In this document: positions 55,045 through 64,000 of the stretch, one piece after another
How the letters are laid out: every line of letters starts with the position of its first letter
How positions within the stretch are numbered: the stretch's first letter is position 1
NCBI RefSeq assembly: GCF_002127325.2
Contig: NC_035444.2
Location: 36,615,140 to 36,679,139 of the forward strand
DNA: 64,000 nucleotides
Reading direction: 5' to 3'
From: Helianthus annuus
Taxonomy: Eukaryota > Streptophyta > Magnoliopsida > Asterales > Asteraceae
Position numbers and translations under genes: made by a program
Notes under the pieces: generated by a model
Databases searched by the model: none
What the model was told of the DNA's origin: nothing
Seen by the model: only the letters and a program-made list of their open reading frames with translations

Positions 55045-55715
55045 CTTTTCTTTTAATCGGTAAACCGAACCGTTTTGACTTAGGCAAAAGATCAAATACA
55101 AATAGACTTATCGTACAAAACATACGAAAGATGTGAAAAGGTAAAAAACGCAGTGGCATTTTCGTAATTATTTATTCGTAGAGTAATTATCAAAATGACC
55201 CTACAAATGATCTTGTAGGGTAATTTTGATCTTGTAAGGTAATTTTGTAAAATGATCTTGTAGCGTAATTTTGTAGAGTGTCATAATTACCGTACAAATA
55301 ATCTTGAAGGGGTTGATCTTATAAGGTAATTTTGTAAAATGATATTGTAGAGTAATTTTATAGAGTGTCATAATTACCCTACAAATGATCTTGTAAGGGT
55401 AATTTTGATCTTGTAGGGTAATTTTGCAGAGTATCATAATTAATCTACAAATGATCTTGTACAATAATTTTGATCTTGTAGGGTAATTTAAATTATTGTA
55501 GGGTAATCTTATAGAGTATCATAATTACTCTACAAATGAACTTTTAGGGTAATTTTGATCTTGTATGGTAATTTTGATCCTTCAGGGTAGTTACGAGTAA
55601 AATAATTACGAAAATGTCAGCGCATTTTTTTTTACTTTTTCATATCTTTCGTACATTTTGTATGATAAGGCTATTTGTACCGGATCTTTTTCCTTTTGAT
55701 GTAACCGGTTCTATA
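55045..55715. mobile_element. Long-inverted-repeat element with internal array
   Basis: The left arm (AAATACAAATAGACTTATCG, then ACGAAAGATGTGAAAAGGTA, then GGCATTTTCGTAATTAT) is matched in reverse by the right arm (GTACAAATAGCCTTATCA, ACGAAAGATATGAAAAAGTA, GACATTTTCGTAATTAT). This gives inverted repeats of over 100 bp. Between them (55195-55600) GATCTTGTAGGGTAATTTTG units repeat about ten times with CATAATTACCCTACAAATGA separators. Long arms suggest a MULE or foldback element. I could not fix the target duplication. Confidence 0.65.
55195..55600. repeat. Irregular tandem array, GATCTTGTAGGGTAATTTT units
   Basis: Units of roughly 20 and 40 bp alternate. The core TTGTAGGGTAATTTTG and the separator GTCATAATTACCCTACAAAT are partly complementary, so the array can fold on itself. 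Confidence 0.8.
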
Positions 55716-56024
55716 GCTATCACAAGAAAGTTTAACCCACTAGACACAACTAAGAAGCAACGAACCTAGACGATCCTTTTCATGAACAAATTATATTAAA
55801 AACAAAAAGTTGGAAAAGCGATGTCAAAGTTCTAAAAGAGTCACTGCCCATTGCCCACAGTTTATCAACTCCTCACCAGTCACCAAGATTCTAACACCAA
55901 AAATTTATTGGCTAGTTTCACTAAATTCATCCATGTAATTTGCTTTAGTAATTTTAAGTAACTATATATAAAATAATCTCATATGGATGATAAAATTTGA
56001 GACCTTTAATATGATCTTTGTGCT

Positions 56025-56340
56025 GCCAATGAGCTAGTGGTGGAGTGGTAAGGGAGAGACCTTGTGTTCCAAATGACTCAAGTTCAATTCCTGCCCCTAG
56101 CATTTAGTTTCTGCGGCACCTGGTGATGATGGGAGACTAGGCGAGTAGGCGGCGATCACTAGTTCGATCCTTGAACTGAGCGGGTTTTACCTCACCGCAC
56201 TGTCGTGCCTTCGGGCGAGTGTTCACGGGCTTCGGCCCTAGGTGAGGGTTTTCCCTGGTTCGGAAAGCGAGTGTATCCCGATGTGGTGAATTTCGCCAGT
56301 AACCCATTTGGAGGATTCATTGGCCGTTCAAAAAAAAAAA
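56025..56340 (+). mobile_element. tRNA-derived SINE, 316 bp, 17-bp duplication
   Basis: The flanking repeat AATATGATCTTTGTGCT occurs at 56008-56024 and 56341-56357. The 5' part has a polymerase III A box (TAGTGGTGGAGTGG, 56035-56048) and B box (AGTTCAATTCC, about 56090) at tRNA-like spacing. The body (GC-rich, 56110-56320) ends in poly(A). The long exact duplication indicates target-primed insertion by a LINE enzyme in trans. The open frame that crosses it is not a gene. Confidence 0.9.
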
Positions 56341-56357
56341 AATATGATCTTTGTGCT

Positions 56358-56816
56358 ATTCATGGAATATTTTATATGTTCACTGAGTCACAGACAACAT
56401 TAATATCCCTAAGGGTTATTATTAAAATTAACACTTTCAAACACCGTTGTCTTAGTCATGCTTTTTGGATTGTGTTTTACAATTAATTTTATTATTGCGT
56501 CTCAAAATGAAAAATCTTTTTTTTAGTATTTAGATCAAAATAATTGCATTTTGATTATCTGCGCACTTTTAGAATGTTATCCTCCTTTTGTAACAGACTT
56601 ACTTAAAAGTTATTATTATATAATTACATACGACATATTTTTTTTAAACGGTCAACAAAACTAGAATATATTTCACACAAGCTAGGAAGAAGGTAGCAAT
56701 TACAACAAGAGACCGAAGAGATAACAACAAACGAAAGACACTATCTATTTTAAAGCAGCAACCCCAATGATCATTTGAAATACATGAAAATGATTTATAT
56801 GTTATTAAAATTGCCA
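56358..56816. other. AT-rich spacer
   Basis: No gene or element end recognised. Confidence 0.5.
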
Positions 56817-56824
56817 ATGCTATC

Positions 56825-57450
56825 TAGGTTTATCTAGAATTCGAATCGGATTCGAAAAATTCAAAATTCGACTCAATTCGAATTCGATTAAAAAGGTTCG
56901 AATTCAAGTTGTTCGTATTCGAGTCCAGTAATCGAATTAGAATTGATACGAATTTATGATTTTCAATTCGATTCGAAATTCGAATTCAATTTATATATAA
57001 TTTTTTAATATATGTATATACACACATATAACTTCTAAACATGGCCAAATTAGTGTCAACTACCTCCATAAGTGATAAGTTTATTATTTATAAAATTATC
57101 AAACCTAATGACAAATAGCCCATACTACTTATTTCTAAATTTTTACCTAACTAATATCGCTACCAGTAACAAACCTATCTTTTAACTTTTGGTGTTTGGA
57201 CATATTGATAGTGAATTAATTTTGCAGTTTATTATATTTTATGTTGAATATAACTAGTTTGTCGTACTTTTAAAAAAATGAAAGTAAAATAATTTATTGT
57301 TTATGGTGAATTTGAATAAAATCGAATTTATTCGAATTCGAGTTTCAAATACCAATCGAATCGAATACGAATTCAGGTAAAAAACAAAGATTCGAAAAAT
57401 TGGATTCGAGTAATTCGAAAATTCGTTATTCGATTCGATGAACACCCCTA
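56825..57450. mobile_element. hAT-type element, GAATTCGA-rich arms
   Basis: It ends GAACACCCCTA, starts TAGGTTTATCTAGAATTCG, and both arms consist of AATTCGAATTCGA words around an AT-rich centre. The flanks ATGCTATC (56817-56824) and TTGCTATC (57451-57458) agree at 7 of 8. The terminus resembles the TAGGGGTGT ends at 1854 and 3021, so this is the same class with a different arm word. Confidence 0.7.
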
Positions 57451-57459
57451 TTGCTATCA

Positions 57460-58095
57460 CTTAATTTTCTTTAAAAAAATCTGATTTTACTCTTTTATTG
57501 TTTTTTGTTGTTTGATCAGACAATAGATTTATATACTTTTAAAATTCTTTTGTATAGTTAGTTTTGATTATCTATAAATAACATCTTTAAAACAATCCCT
57601 TTTTAACATTTTTAATTAGACTCGTAATTTCTTCTGCCCAAAATTGTAATATCTATTAAATATATTACTAGGTTGGAAACATATATATTACATGAGTTAT
57701 AAAAATATTAAATAATTAGTAATGAAGATTTACTAATTACAAAACGATAGTTTGATCTAAGATTTAGAAAAAAAAAAAACGAAATAAAAGAAGCGTGAAA
57801 AAGATCGTTGCCTCATAAAACTGTAAACATGTGATACAAGATACAACAATTACTTATTATTTATTATCTGGTAGGTACACATTATCATCAATAACTTTGA
57901 TTTCACATAGTCTTCTTGTTGTTTTGAGATGTCTTACAAATCCATTAAATATAAAACAATATGACAACTTTAGATTATTACAAGTTAATGAGCATATTTC
58001 ATCGCTACGTCTAATACATTAAAAAGGTAAGCTATGCCACTAGCTCTTTTTGAATTATAGCAAAACTAAGATTTTAATTAACCACACATTCACAG
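57460..58095. other. AT-rich spacer, nothing recognised
   Basis: Only short frames; 57831-58022 has no family resemblance. Confidence 0.45.
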
Positions 58096-58102
58096 ATTTT
58101 AG

Positions 58103-58270
58103 GGGGCGTTTGGTTCACGGAATGATTTGGAGTTGGAATTGGAATTTGTATAGGAATTAGAATTTGAAGGAATTGGATTTGAAATTTAAACATTCCAATT
58201 GGAATTGGAAATTGTTGGAATTGGAATCTCAATTCCATTTTTGTTGTGTTTAGTTATCAAATGAATTGGA
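58103..58270. repeat. GGAATTGGAATT-rich MITE-like arm
   Basis: GGGGGCGTTTGGTTCACGGA is followed by many TTGGAATTGGAATT words. GTTTGGTT starts of this kind are common in plant MITEs. The other end was not found. Confidence 0.45.
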
Positions 58271-58303
58271 ATCCATCACCGCGGCACCCACAACCACCAA
58301 TTC

Positions 58304-58487
58304 GGGTCGAAACGGTTTGATTCGAAACGGTACGGGTCGAAACGGTTCGCGTCGAAACGGTTCGGATCGAAACAGTACGCGTCGAAACGGTACAGGTCGA
58401 AACGGTTCGCGTCGAAACGGTACGGGTCGAAACGGTTCGCGTCGAAACGGTTCGGGTTGAAACGGTACGGTTCGAAACGGTCGAAGA
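58304..58487. repeat. 15-bp minisatellite, about 12 units
   Basis: The unit GGTCGAAACGGTTCG (variants CGTCGAAACGGTACG) is in phase with codons. The plus strand reads RNGSRRNGTG and the minus strand TVSTRTVSTR without stops. Both frames are therefore products of the repeat, not evidence of a gene. Confidence 0.9.
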
Positions 58488-58504
58488 TTCTAATGAATTT
58501 ACTT

Positions 58505-58562
58505 TCATAACATTACTATGTATGACACGTTGGGCTCGACTAAATAGCTCAATGGCCGCCAA
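58505..58562 (-). pseudogene. Fragment of the same repeat-associated protein as at 41.8-42.1 kb
   Basis: The minus strand reads AAIELFSRAQRVIHSNVMKV, matching EAIQFLTRVQRVIHNN of 41794-42100. It is cut off by the minisatellite. Confidence 0.4.
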
Positions 58563-59078
58563 CGCAAAGAAACCAAAGTATCAAATGCAAACTGTATAAA
58601 CACATATTAGCTATCAATGCACGTTTTCTAGCGTTTGGTCATTTTTCATGAAGCAATTTTAAAACAGCCTGACCTACCGTAAAATCATTAGTCCCTAAGC
58701 TTATAAGAGAGGTAACCCTTATTAATCAACGCGTGTATTTTCCAATTATCCATCCAAAACCAAAATATGCACAAGCATAGTGTTACTTTGCCTTCTCCAA
58801 AACACAAAATATGTACAAGCATAGAGTGTTAATTTAAGTGTAGAGTGTTAGTTTTCCTTCTATCGGGCCGGTAAAGTTGAATATATATCTATTGCAGTGA
58901 CGGATTCAGAAATTTTTTTAATGGGTTCCTTTTGATAGATTATCATTAATTTTTTACAAATCATACAGGATTTTCACAAATTCTCACTATTTTCTTCCAA
59001 ACTGACTGGGTTCCTAGGAACCCACAAAATGTGCCTAAATCGACTACTAGTTTATTGGATCTTCGAAAGACCAAATAA

Positions 59079-59372
59079 GGGTGGAGGGTATGGTTTAATC
59101 ACTCTAGGGTGTTTAAGTCATTCTCTACCCAATAATGGCATGCCATGTCAACTCCCCATTCTACTTCCCATTTTATACTCAATCACTAGGTTTGGTTCAA
59201 ACATCCCTCAATTAAAAAGAAAAATAAAAAAAACTTGTTTGGTTGTATCTCTCCTCTCTCATCTCATTGGTGACTATACACCGAAATCAACCCTCCCCAC
59301 TCACTGATCCCCACTCACCAATGGATCCGGTGTGATTCACCGATCGGTGACCCCATCCCCGAATGGTTACCC
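59079..59372. mobile_element. Tourist-like MITE, family A, copy 3
   Basis: 294 bp flanked by TAA (59076-59078 and 59373-59375). It starts GGGTGGAGGGTATGG and ends CCGAATGGTTACCC. Its plan resembles the copies at 30526 and 31969 (CATGCCATGTCAA on the left, CCCACTCAC / CCGATCGGTGA near the right end), but it is more diverged. Confidence 0.65.
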
Positions 59373-59835
59373 TAATATATTATTTAAAGGCTTCATTATT
59401 ATTTTTCGACAAATTATGAATATATTTATTTATCGTAGACACACGAGCATTAATAGCACGAGGGCAAGTTGGGGGAAGTCTCTTTGCGTACTGTGGCCAT
59501 GCCCATTCATCGTTTCCTGTGTTCAATCCGATTCTCCCGATCCCACTCACGGATTTCTTTCAACAATCATAATTTTTGATGCTTCTTTTTGCTTTCAATA
59601 TCTATTCGTTTATTGGTCCAATTTTCATTCATTATTTATAGGTAATTTTTATAATTATCTAGAGAGGAAAAACAGTCCGAAAACATACACTTTGCTGCTT
59701 TATCACACTTGGAGGCATGGGTTGTCTCCAACTTTCATTCAATCTTTCTATTCTTCAAATAAAAAATGTTTCATTAGAAAATTAGTTTATTGGTTAATCA
59801 AAGGTTTTTCTATTTGCGTCGGCATCGAAACGTAA
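59332..59835 (+). other. Long but unrecognised frame
   Basis: 167 residues, rich in Phe/Tyr/Ile/His, starting inside the MITE and running into a Helitron-like relic. The composition is that of AT-rich DNA read by chance. No domain seen. Confidence 0.15.
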
Positions 59836-60185
59836 CGTAACTCGAATTTATACCCTAATAAAAACATAATATATTTGACCCGACTCGTTTTCCGAGTAAA
59901 ACTGAAAACATACATAAAAATAAACACGAAAACGTATTATATTTGACCCAACTTATATGCGGAGGAAATTTACGTCGAAACATGAACCAACTTGAATTAT
60001 ACCGACACGTACATAAAAATAAGAACGTAAGAAAATTATGTTTTATTATGTTAAAGAATGGTACGACGCGTTGCGACGACGTCGAAACGTAAAGTAACTC
60101 GAATTTATACCGTCTAATTAAAACGTATTATATTTGACACGACTAATTTTAGAATAAAATGTATGTCAAAATGTAGACTAACTAA
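59808..60185 (-). mobile_element. Helitron 3'-end relic
   Basis: GACGCGTTGCGACGACGTCG (60065-60084) resembles the GC hairpin next to the CTAG ends at 43370 and 60880. The following TCGAAACGTAAAGTAACTCG, then TTTATAC, matches the sequence after the hairpin at 43391 and is itself repeated at 59826. No CTAG end is preserved. Confidence 0.45.
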
Positions 60186-60850
60186 AAGAGTTAATTACAC
60201 CGTTAGTCCCTATGGGTTATGTAAAGAGTTAATTACACCGTTAGGTATTAATAGTTTAAAGTCATATTCTAAGGTTTCAACTTTTTCATTTTGTAACAAC
60301 CTGGTACTAAGACTAACAAATGTTAGTTTTTCTCTTAGGTTCAAGGGTTAGACATTTCATATTTAAAGGATTAATTAAGTAACTTTATGGTCAACGAGGG
60401 ACTGTTTTGTAATAACTAAAAAATAAGTATATTTTTATATTGTTATTTATTATAGAGTTAATTGCCTGGATGGTCCCTGTGGTTTATTAGTTTTTCATAT
60501 TTAGTCCCCACCTTTTGGTCTCTATGATTTGCTAGGTTGTTACTCGGATAGTCCCAGAGTGGATGTATGTTAGTTAGCTCAATTAAGTTGGTATGAAATT
60601 ACTAAATTACATTACAATTAATAAACAATAATTAAAAAAAATATAAAGATGGGTGGCCCCCTCTTCTTCTTCCCCCCTCTCTCTCAAATCTACCACCACC
60701 TTCACCTTAAACCCACCACCACCTCCTCCACATATGGCCCCCTTTTACCACTCATCTTCTTCCTTCCTCATCTCTCTAAAAAATCCTAGATTGTGTGCAA
60801 GATCAAATTGCCAACAACATAAAATATTCACATATGCATAAAATCAACAA
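60186..60850. other. Spacer with small duplications
   Basis: AAAGAGTTAATTACACCGTTAG is present twice (60188 and 60223). A CT-rich stretch at 60655-60780 gives a Ser/Pro-rich frame that I do not take for a gene. Confidence 0.4.
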
Positions 60851-61726
60851 CTAGGTTGTTACCCATGTCGCGCGTTGCGGCGGCAACATCAGTTTGTGAT
60901 TTTGTTACGGTTTTACCCATAAGATATTTTTGTTAAGAAAAATTAGGGTTCAAGACTATCTTGTCCGTGCAGGACATGAATTCTAACTAAAGCAACAAAC
61001 TTACTACTTGCAGAAAGAATTACATAGTTGAAAAAACTCACCGTTGACTCCAAGAGTATAGGATAGCCGCTTGTTGTGCGATCTAATCGTCTCTAAACTT
61101 TCAGCAAAAATCGAGTACCTATGCTTCATTTTCTCACTACTTTGGTACTTCCTCCCGTACCTGTTCGTTCCATAATTCAAGAAGAAAAAGTCAAACATCA
61201 ATCCATCCATTTTTAAGTCTAATTAATGAAAAAGAGTGCAGATTCATGATTAACAGTAACTAACCTGTTAGCAAATAGAGCAAATGTGAGATCATGAGGA
61301 GTTTCGCTAATAACTTGAAGAACAGCGGTCTCAACTTCCCGTAGACCATCATACACCACTTGTCTGATCGATTTTCATCGGCAAAGATGGATCCGATCCC
61401 TCTCGAAGATTCGCCAACGGCACAGGCAACGACGACTGCTCGATTTGAAGAACAATTGGTGACAAATTAATTAATTGATGAAATTGGAGGTGGATTTACC
61501 AGCGTTTGGATTACGCGCGCACAGTTGCGAGCCGATTGAAGGATTTGAGAATGCTTTGTGAGAGGATTTGAAGGAAATTGAGAGTTGAAATTTGGGGGTT
61601 TTAGAGATTTTTATCTGCTTAAATTCGAAACCCTAGATAAGAAAAGAAGTGGAAGACTGGAACGTATATTAAAAGAGAAAGGGTTGGTGGCAAAGCCACC
61701 GACCTTTTTCTTTAATATTATATAAA
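60851..61726 (-). mobile_element. 876-bp Helitron-like element carrying aleurain protease exons
   Basis: The left end CTAGGTTGTTACCC follows A and leads into a GC-rich hairpin region (GTCGCGCGTTGCGGCGGC). The right end CTTTAATATTATATAAA precedes T and matches the right end of the 43357-45826 element, including GCCACCGAC shortly before. Two exons of a cysteine protease occupy the middle on the minus strand. Together with the 5' LTR element it defines one family of small Helitron-like carriers whose 5' end is TTTATATAATATTAAAG. Confidence 0.7.
61042..61445 (-). pseudogene. aleurain-like: Captured first two exons of an aleurain-like cysteine protease
   Basis: Exon 1 (about 61445-61265) reads VVVACAVGESSRGIGSIFAD, then after a one-base shift YDGLREVETAVLQVISETPH and DLTFALFANR. 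Exon 2 (61160-61042) reads YGRKYQSSEKMKHRYSIFAE, then SLETIRSHNKRLSYTLGVN. Plant aleurains (papain-family vacuolar aminopeptidase/endopeptidases, cathepsin H-like) have DGLRDLE..V..V.....ALSFARFA.RYGK.YES.EE.K.RF.IF..NL..IRSHN...LSY.LGVN in the I29 inhibitory propeptide. The intron keeps GT and AG. The catalytic domain is absent. Confidence 0.85.
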
Positions 61727-62496
61727 TTCACAATCAACAGTAACATCCCAATAACTCGATCATCCTCTCATTTTATCAAATCTTCCATCATCCGATAGTT
61801 CCCACACGACTACTTTTGATATTAACTTTTTATTTTTGTGATTAGCTTTAAAAAAATTAATAAAAATATGCTAATGCATCTCAAGCCACCATTGGAAAAC
61901 CGTTTTTATAAAAACTAAATAACAAGGTTGCGTATTTATAGACTCGACAAAACAATAAGATATCTAAATTAAATAAAATTAAAAAGAAATGTGAAAAAGA
62001 AAATAAAATTTGAGGAGTCGGCCTAGCCAAAACGAGGGATCAGCGAAGCCATAGGGAATAGTCAGCCAAGCCACAAGGAGGAGTCAGCCAAACCAAAATG
62101 AGGAGTCAGCTAAGCCACTAGGAGGAGTCAGCCCGACGCATCAGCCACCGGGAGGAGTCATCCCAGCCACTTGGAGGAGTCAGCCCGACACATCATCCAC
62201 ATTTTTGCCTTTGATGCGTCAGTCGTCGATTCAATTCATTATTCTTAATACGTGTCAGCATCACCTTAACGGACGTAATAACTGAGATATCGATGCATCC
62301 CATGCTTGAGGCGCATGAGAATGACATTTTGGTAAATCATGTTGGTCAAACAACATTTTGGTAATTTCCTCTTATAAAATCCTTTCTTCACATCAACCTT
62401 AAGCTGGACACTTACACTTATTTGAACAAGACCTATTTAAGTTGGTTATCTACACGAGTCAAATTTTAGTGTTGCAAAGCCAAGACAGATTGGTTA
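61727..62496. repeat. Spacer with GGAGGAGTCAGCC tandem words
   Basis: At 62010-62190, GGAGGAGTCAGCC.A.CCAC-type units of about 30 bp repeat seven or eight times with variation, sometimes with AAGCCA. The rest is AT-rich with no gene. Confidence 0.6.
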
Positions 62497-62504
62497 GTTT
62501 TATA

Positions 62505-63095
62505 CAAGGTTGGAGAACTCGCTAGTCGGCCGGTGAGGTGGGGACTAGCGACTACTCGGGGTTACTCGGGATTAATTGGGATTAATCGGATCGGAAATTT
62601 TATATGTAAATTTTATTATTTTTATAAATATGTATATATATACTCACACATCCATATCAATATAATACTTAAAAATGTAAAAGTAGTTCAAAATACAAAC
62701 TAAACTTACATATAAGTCATAACATAACAAGTCTCAGTACTTAAAATTCAAACATTAACACAAATGTAATCGTCATCCCTGTAGTGTTCAATGATTTCGA
62801 CACCATCCGACTCGTATTCAATCTCCTCGTCTACTTCATCCTCTTTCTCCGACTCAAATTCTTCGTCATATTAGGGTAAGGGATAAGGAAAATGAGCTAA
62901 AGTTGTAATCTTGGGCCTGTTTTGTAAGGATTTCAAATGGGCCGACTAGGGCGACTTGGTCCAACTAGGGCGGCTTGGACCGGCTTTGACCGACTAGCGA
63001 TTTTTTTACTGATTAGTGAAAAATTACTCAGTAGGAGGCCGACTAGCGACTGATCGGCGATTAATCGCCGAGTAATCGCGATTTTTGCAACACTG
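62505..63095. mobile_element. 591-bp hAT-type element, perfect 8-bp duplication
   Basis: GTTTTATA flanks both sides (62497-62504 and 63096-63103). The ends CAAGGTTGGAGAACTCGC and, in reverse, CAGTGTTGCAAAAATCGC form an inverted repeat. The arms are built from GACTAGCGACTACTCGGGG-like words, close to those of the MITE in the 5' LTR. The AT-rich centre has no coding capacity. Confidence 0.9.
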
Positions 63096-63132
63096 GTTTT
63101 ATATGTGTTGGAAGATGCAACGGAATTTTTTA

Positions 63133-63260
63133 GGTTATAAAAGGATCGTTATAAAGTTGTAAACTAGGAGGTTGGTTTAGTTTTAGTACAACTCGAACAC
63201 CACTCGTTTACCAAATGGGCTGCACAGCTTAATCCAAAACATGACCTATTAATAAAATGT
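63133..63260. repeat. Direct repeat copy 1 flanking a CACTA-like end
   Basis: Contains TTATAAAAGGATCGT and ACAACTCGAACACCAC, then GCTTAATCCAAAACATGACC. The same order returns at 63911-64000. Confidence 0.8.
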
Positions 63261-63267
63261 GTCGATA

Positions 63268-63560
63268 CTAGAAAATTGTGTTTTTGCAATCGCATTTATG
63301 GTCGCCAAAAAGTCGCAGTTGACCTGTTGTGACCATTTTGTTATCGAACATGCAGTCGGAAAAACATTCGTTGCAATTGCCCTATTGTGACCAATTTGCA
63401 ACCGCTACTAAGTTTTTGCTACTAGTTTTTGCAAGCAAAAAAGCGGCCACAAATTTTGCGACTGCTTCTGGTTTTTGTAGTTTTGTTGCGACTGTTTTGC
63501 AACCGCTTACGTTTTACAATTTTGCGACCGTTTAGCAGTCGCAAAATTTAGTTATTTATT
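63268..63560. mobile_element. CACTA-like terminus with GCGACC subterminal repeats
   Basis: ATACTAGAAAATTGTGTTTT resembles a CACTA start with its first bases mutated. It is followed by alternating GTCGCAAAA / TTGCGACC words in both orientations up to 63550. No right end is in the window. The frame at 63329-63535 is a product of these repeats. Confidence 0.5.
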
Positions 63561-63910
63561 TTTTTCTGCTTTTTTAGTTATGTTTTATTTTAAACCTGCT
63601 AGTTATTATTTTTAAATTTAAGCATTTATTAAATTTTAAAAATTATATAAAACACTTAATTAAGACTTCCCAAGTTATCCTAACATACATATGCAAAATA
63701 AAGTGTCTCGACCTAACTCGATGATTAAACGTTTTAAGACCTAACTTTTAACATCGGATCAATGTTTGACATAAGCATGGTCTCTTTCTTCGCCTTTCCT
63801 ATAAAAACCAATGCATAGAGTTAAGGTTCAAATATATTTTAGTAGATGTTTGGATGTAGTAATCAACAATAATAAACAAATATATAAAAATATTTTTTAT
63901 ATTTTTAAGT

Positions 63911-64000
63911 TATAAAAGGATCGTAATAATACAACTCGAACACCACCTATTTACCAAATGGGTTGCATAGCTTAATCCAAAACATGACCTATTAATTAAA
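63911..64000. repeat. Direct repeat copy 2
   Basis: Second copy of 63133-63260, shorter by a small deletion after GGATCGTAATAA. It is cut by the window edge. Confidence 0.8.

Noticed and set aside
55195..55600. CRISPR-like regular repeats
   Set aside because: Units are irregular in length, spacers are not unique, the arms are inverted repeats, and this is a plant genome.
56030..56100. tRNA gene
   Set aside because: A and B boxes are present, but the cloverleaf is incomplete and the sequence continues into a poly(A)-ended element with target duplication; it is the head of a SINE.
56205..56486. 93-residue plus frame
   Set aside because: It runs through the SINE body, its poly(A) end and the flank; not a gene.
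58257..58562. Arg/Asn/Gly and Thr/Val/Ser repeat proteins on both strands
   Set aside because: Both are translations of a 15-bp minisatellite, which stays open in any frame without stops.
59332..59835. 167-residue frame, the longest outside the retrotransposon
   Set aside because: It starts inside a MITE, crosses element boundaries, has AT-driven composition, and shows no domain.

Overview
This is 64 kb of AT-rich plant nuclear DNA that looks like repeat-filled intergenic sequence. I found no intact host gene. Everything I can name is a transposable element, a remnant of one, or a broken host-gene fragment carried inside one. Spliceosomal GT-AG boundaries, plant-type gene fragments, and Ty3/gypsy, CACTA, MULE, hAT, PIF/Harbinger, Helitron and SINE elements all point to a flowering plant. 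A eudicot is likely. Asteraceae is my guess from the general look of the repeats and is inference only.

Layout. 504-4620 is a CACTA-type element (CACTAGTACA ends, GTT target duplication) holding two small hAT-like insertions. 5477-12927 is a Helitron in minus orientation with a RepHel remnant and exons of two host genes, beta carbonic anhydrase and UDP-xylose/arabinose 4-epimerase. About 16.5-30.1 kb is a four-level nest: a CACTA-like relic is split by a MULE (17137-29765, 9-bp duplication TAGCAAACT), the MULE is split by a Helitron (19134-29413), and that Helitron is split by another Helitron (24641-28638). The two Helitrons carry exons of a boron transporter, a golgin, a probable mitochondrial carrier, ribosomal protein S5 and unidentified genes. 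30.1-42 kb is a field of small DNA transposons: Tourist-like MITEs, MULE-type MITEs, and a MULE with a hAT inside. 42229-43196 is a PIF/Harbinger-like element with a decayed Myb/SANT-like frame.

43305-54728 is a Ty3/gypsy retrotransposon with about 2-kb LTRs. Its polyprotein is broken by two in-frame stops and a frameshift. Its 5' LTR, but not its 3' LTR, holds a Helitron-like element carrying an exon of a TIC32-like short-chain dehydrogenase and a 185-bp hAT MITE with a perfect 8-bp duplication. Comparing the two LTRs therefore gives exact empty sites and a relative age for both insertions. 54.7-64 kb contains a long-inverted-repeat element with an internal array, a tRNA-derived SINE with a 17-bp duplication, a 15-bp minisatellite, a third Tourist-like MITE, and a small Helitron-like element with two exons of an aleurain-type cysteine protease. 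It ends with a 591-bp hAT element and a CACTA-like end.

The strongest theme is serial gene capture. At least eight host-gene fragments, with introns and splice sites retained, lie inside five Helitron-like elements. All are on the minus strand, matching the orientation of their carriers. They are genomic captures, not retrocopies, and most carry disabling changes.
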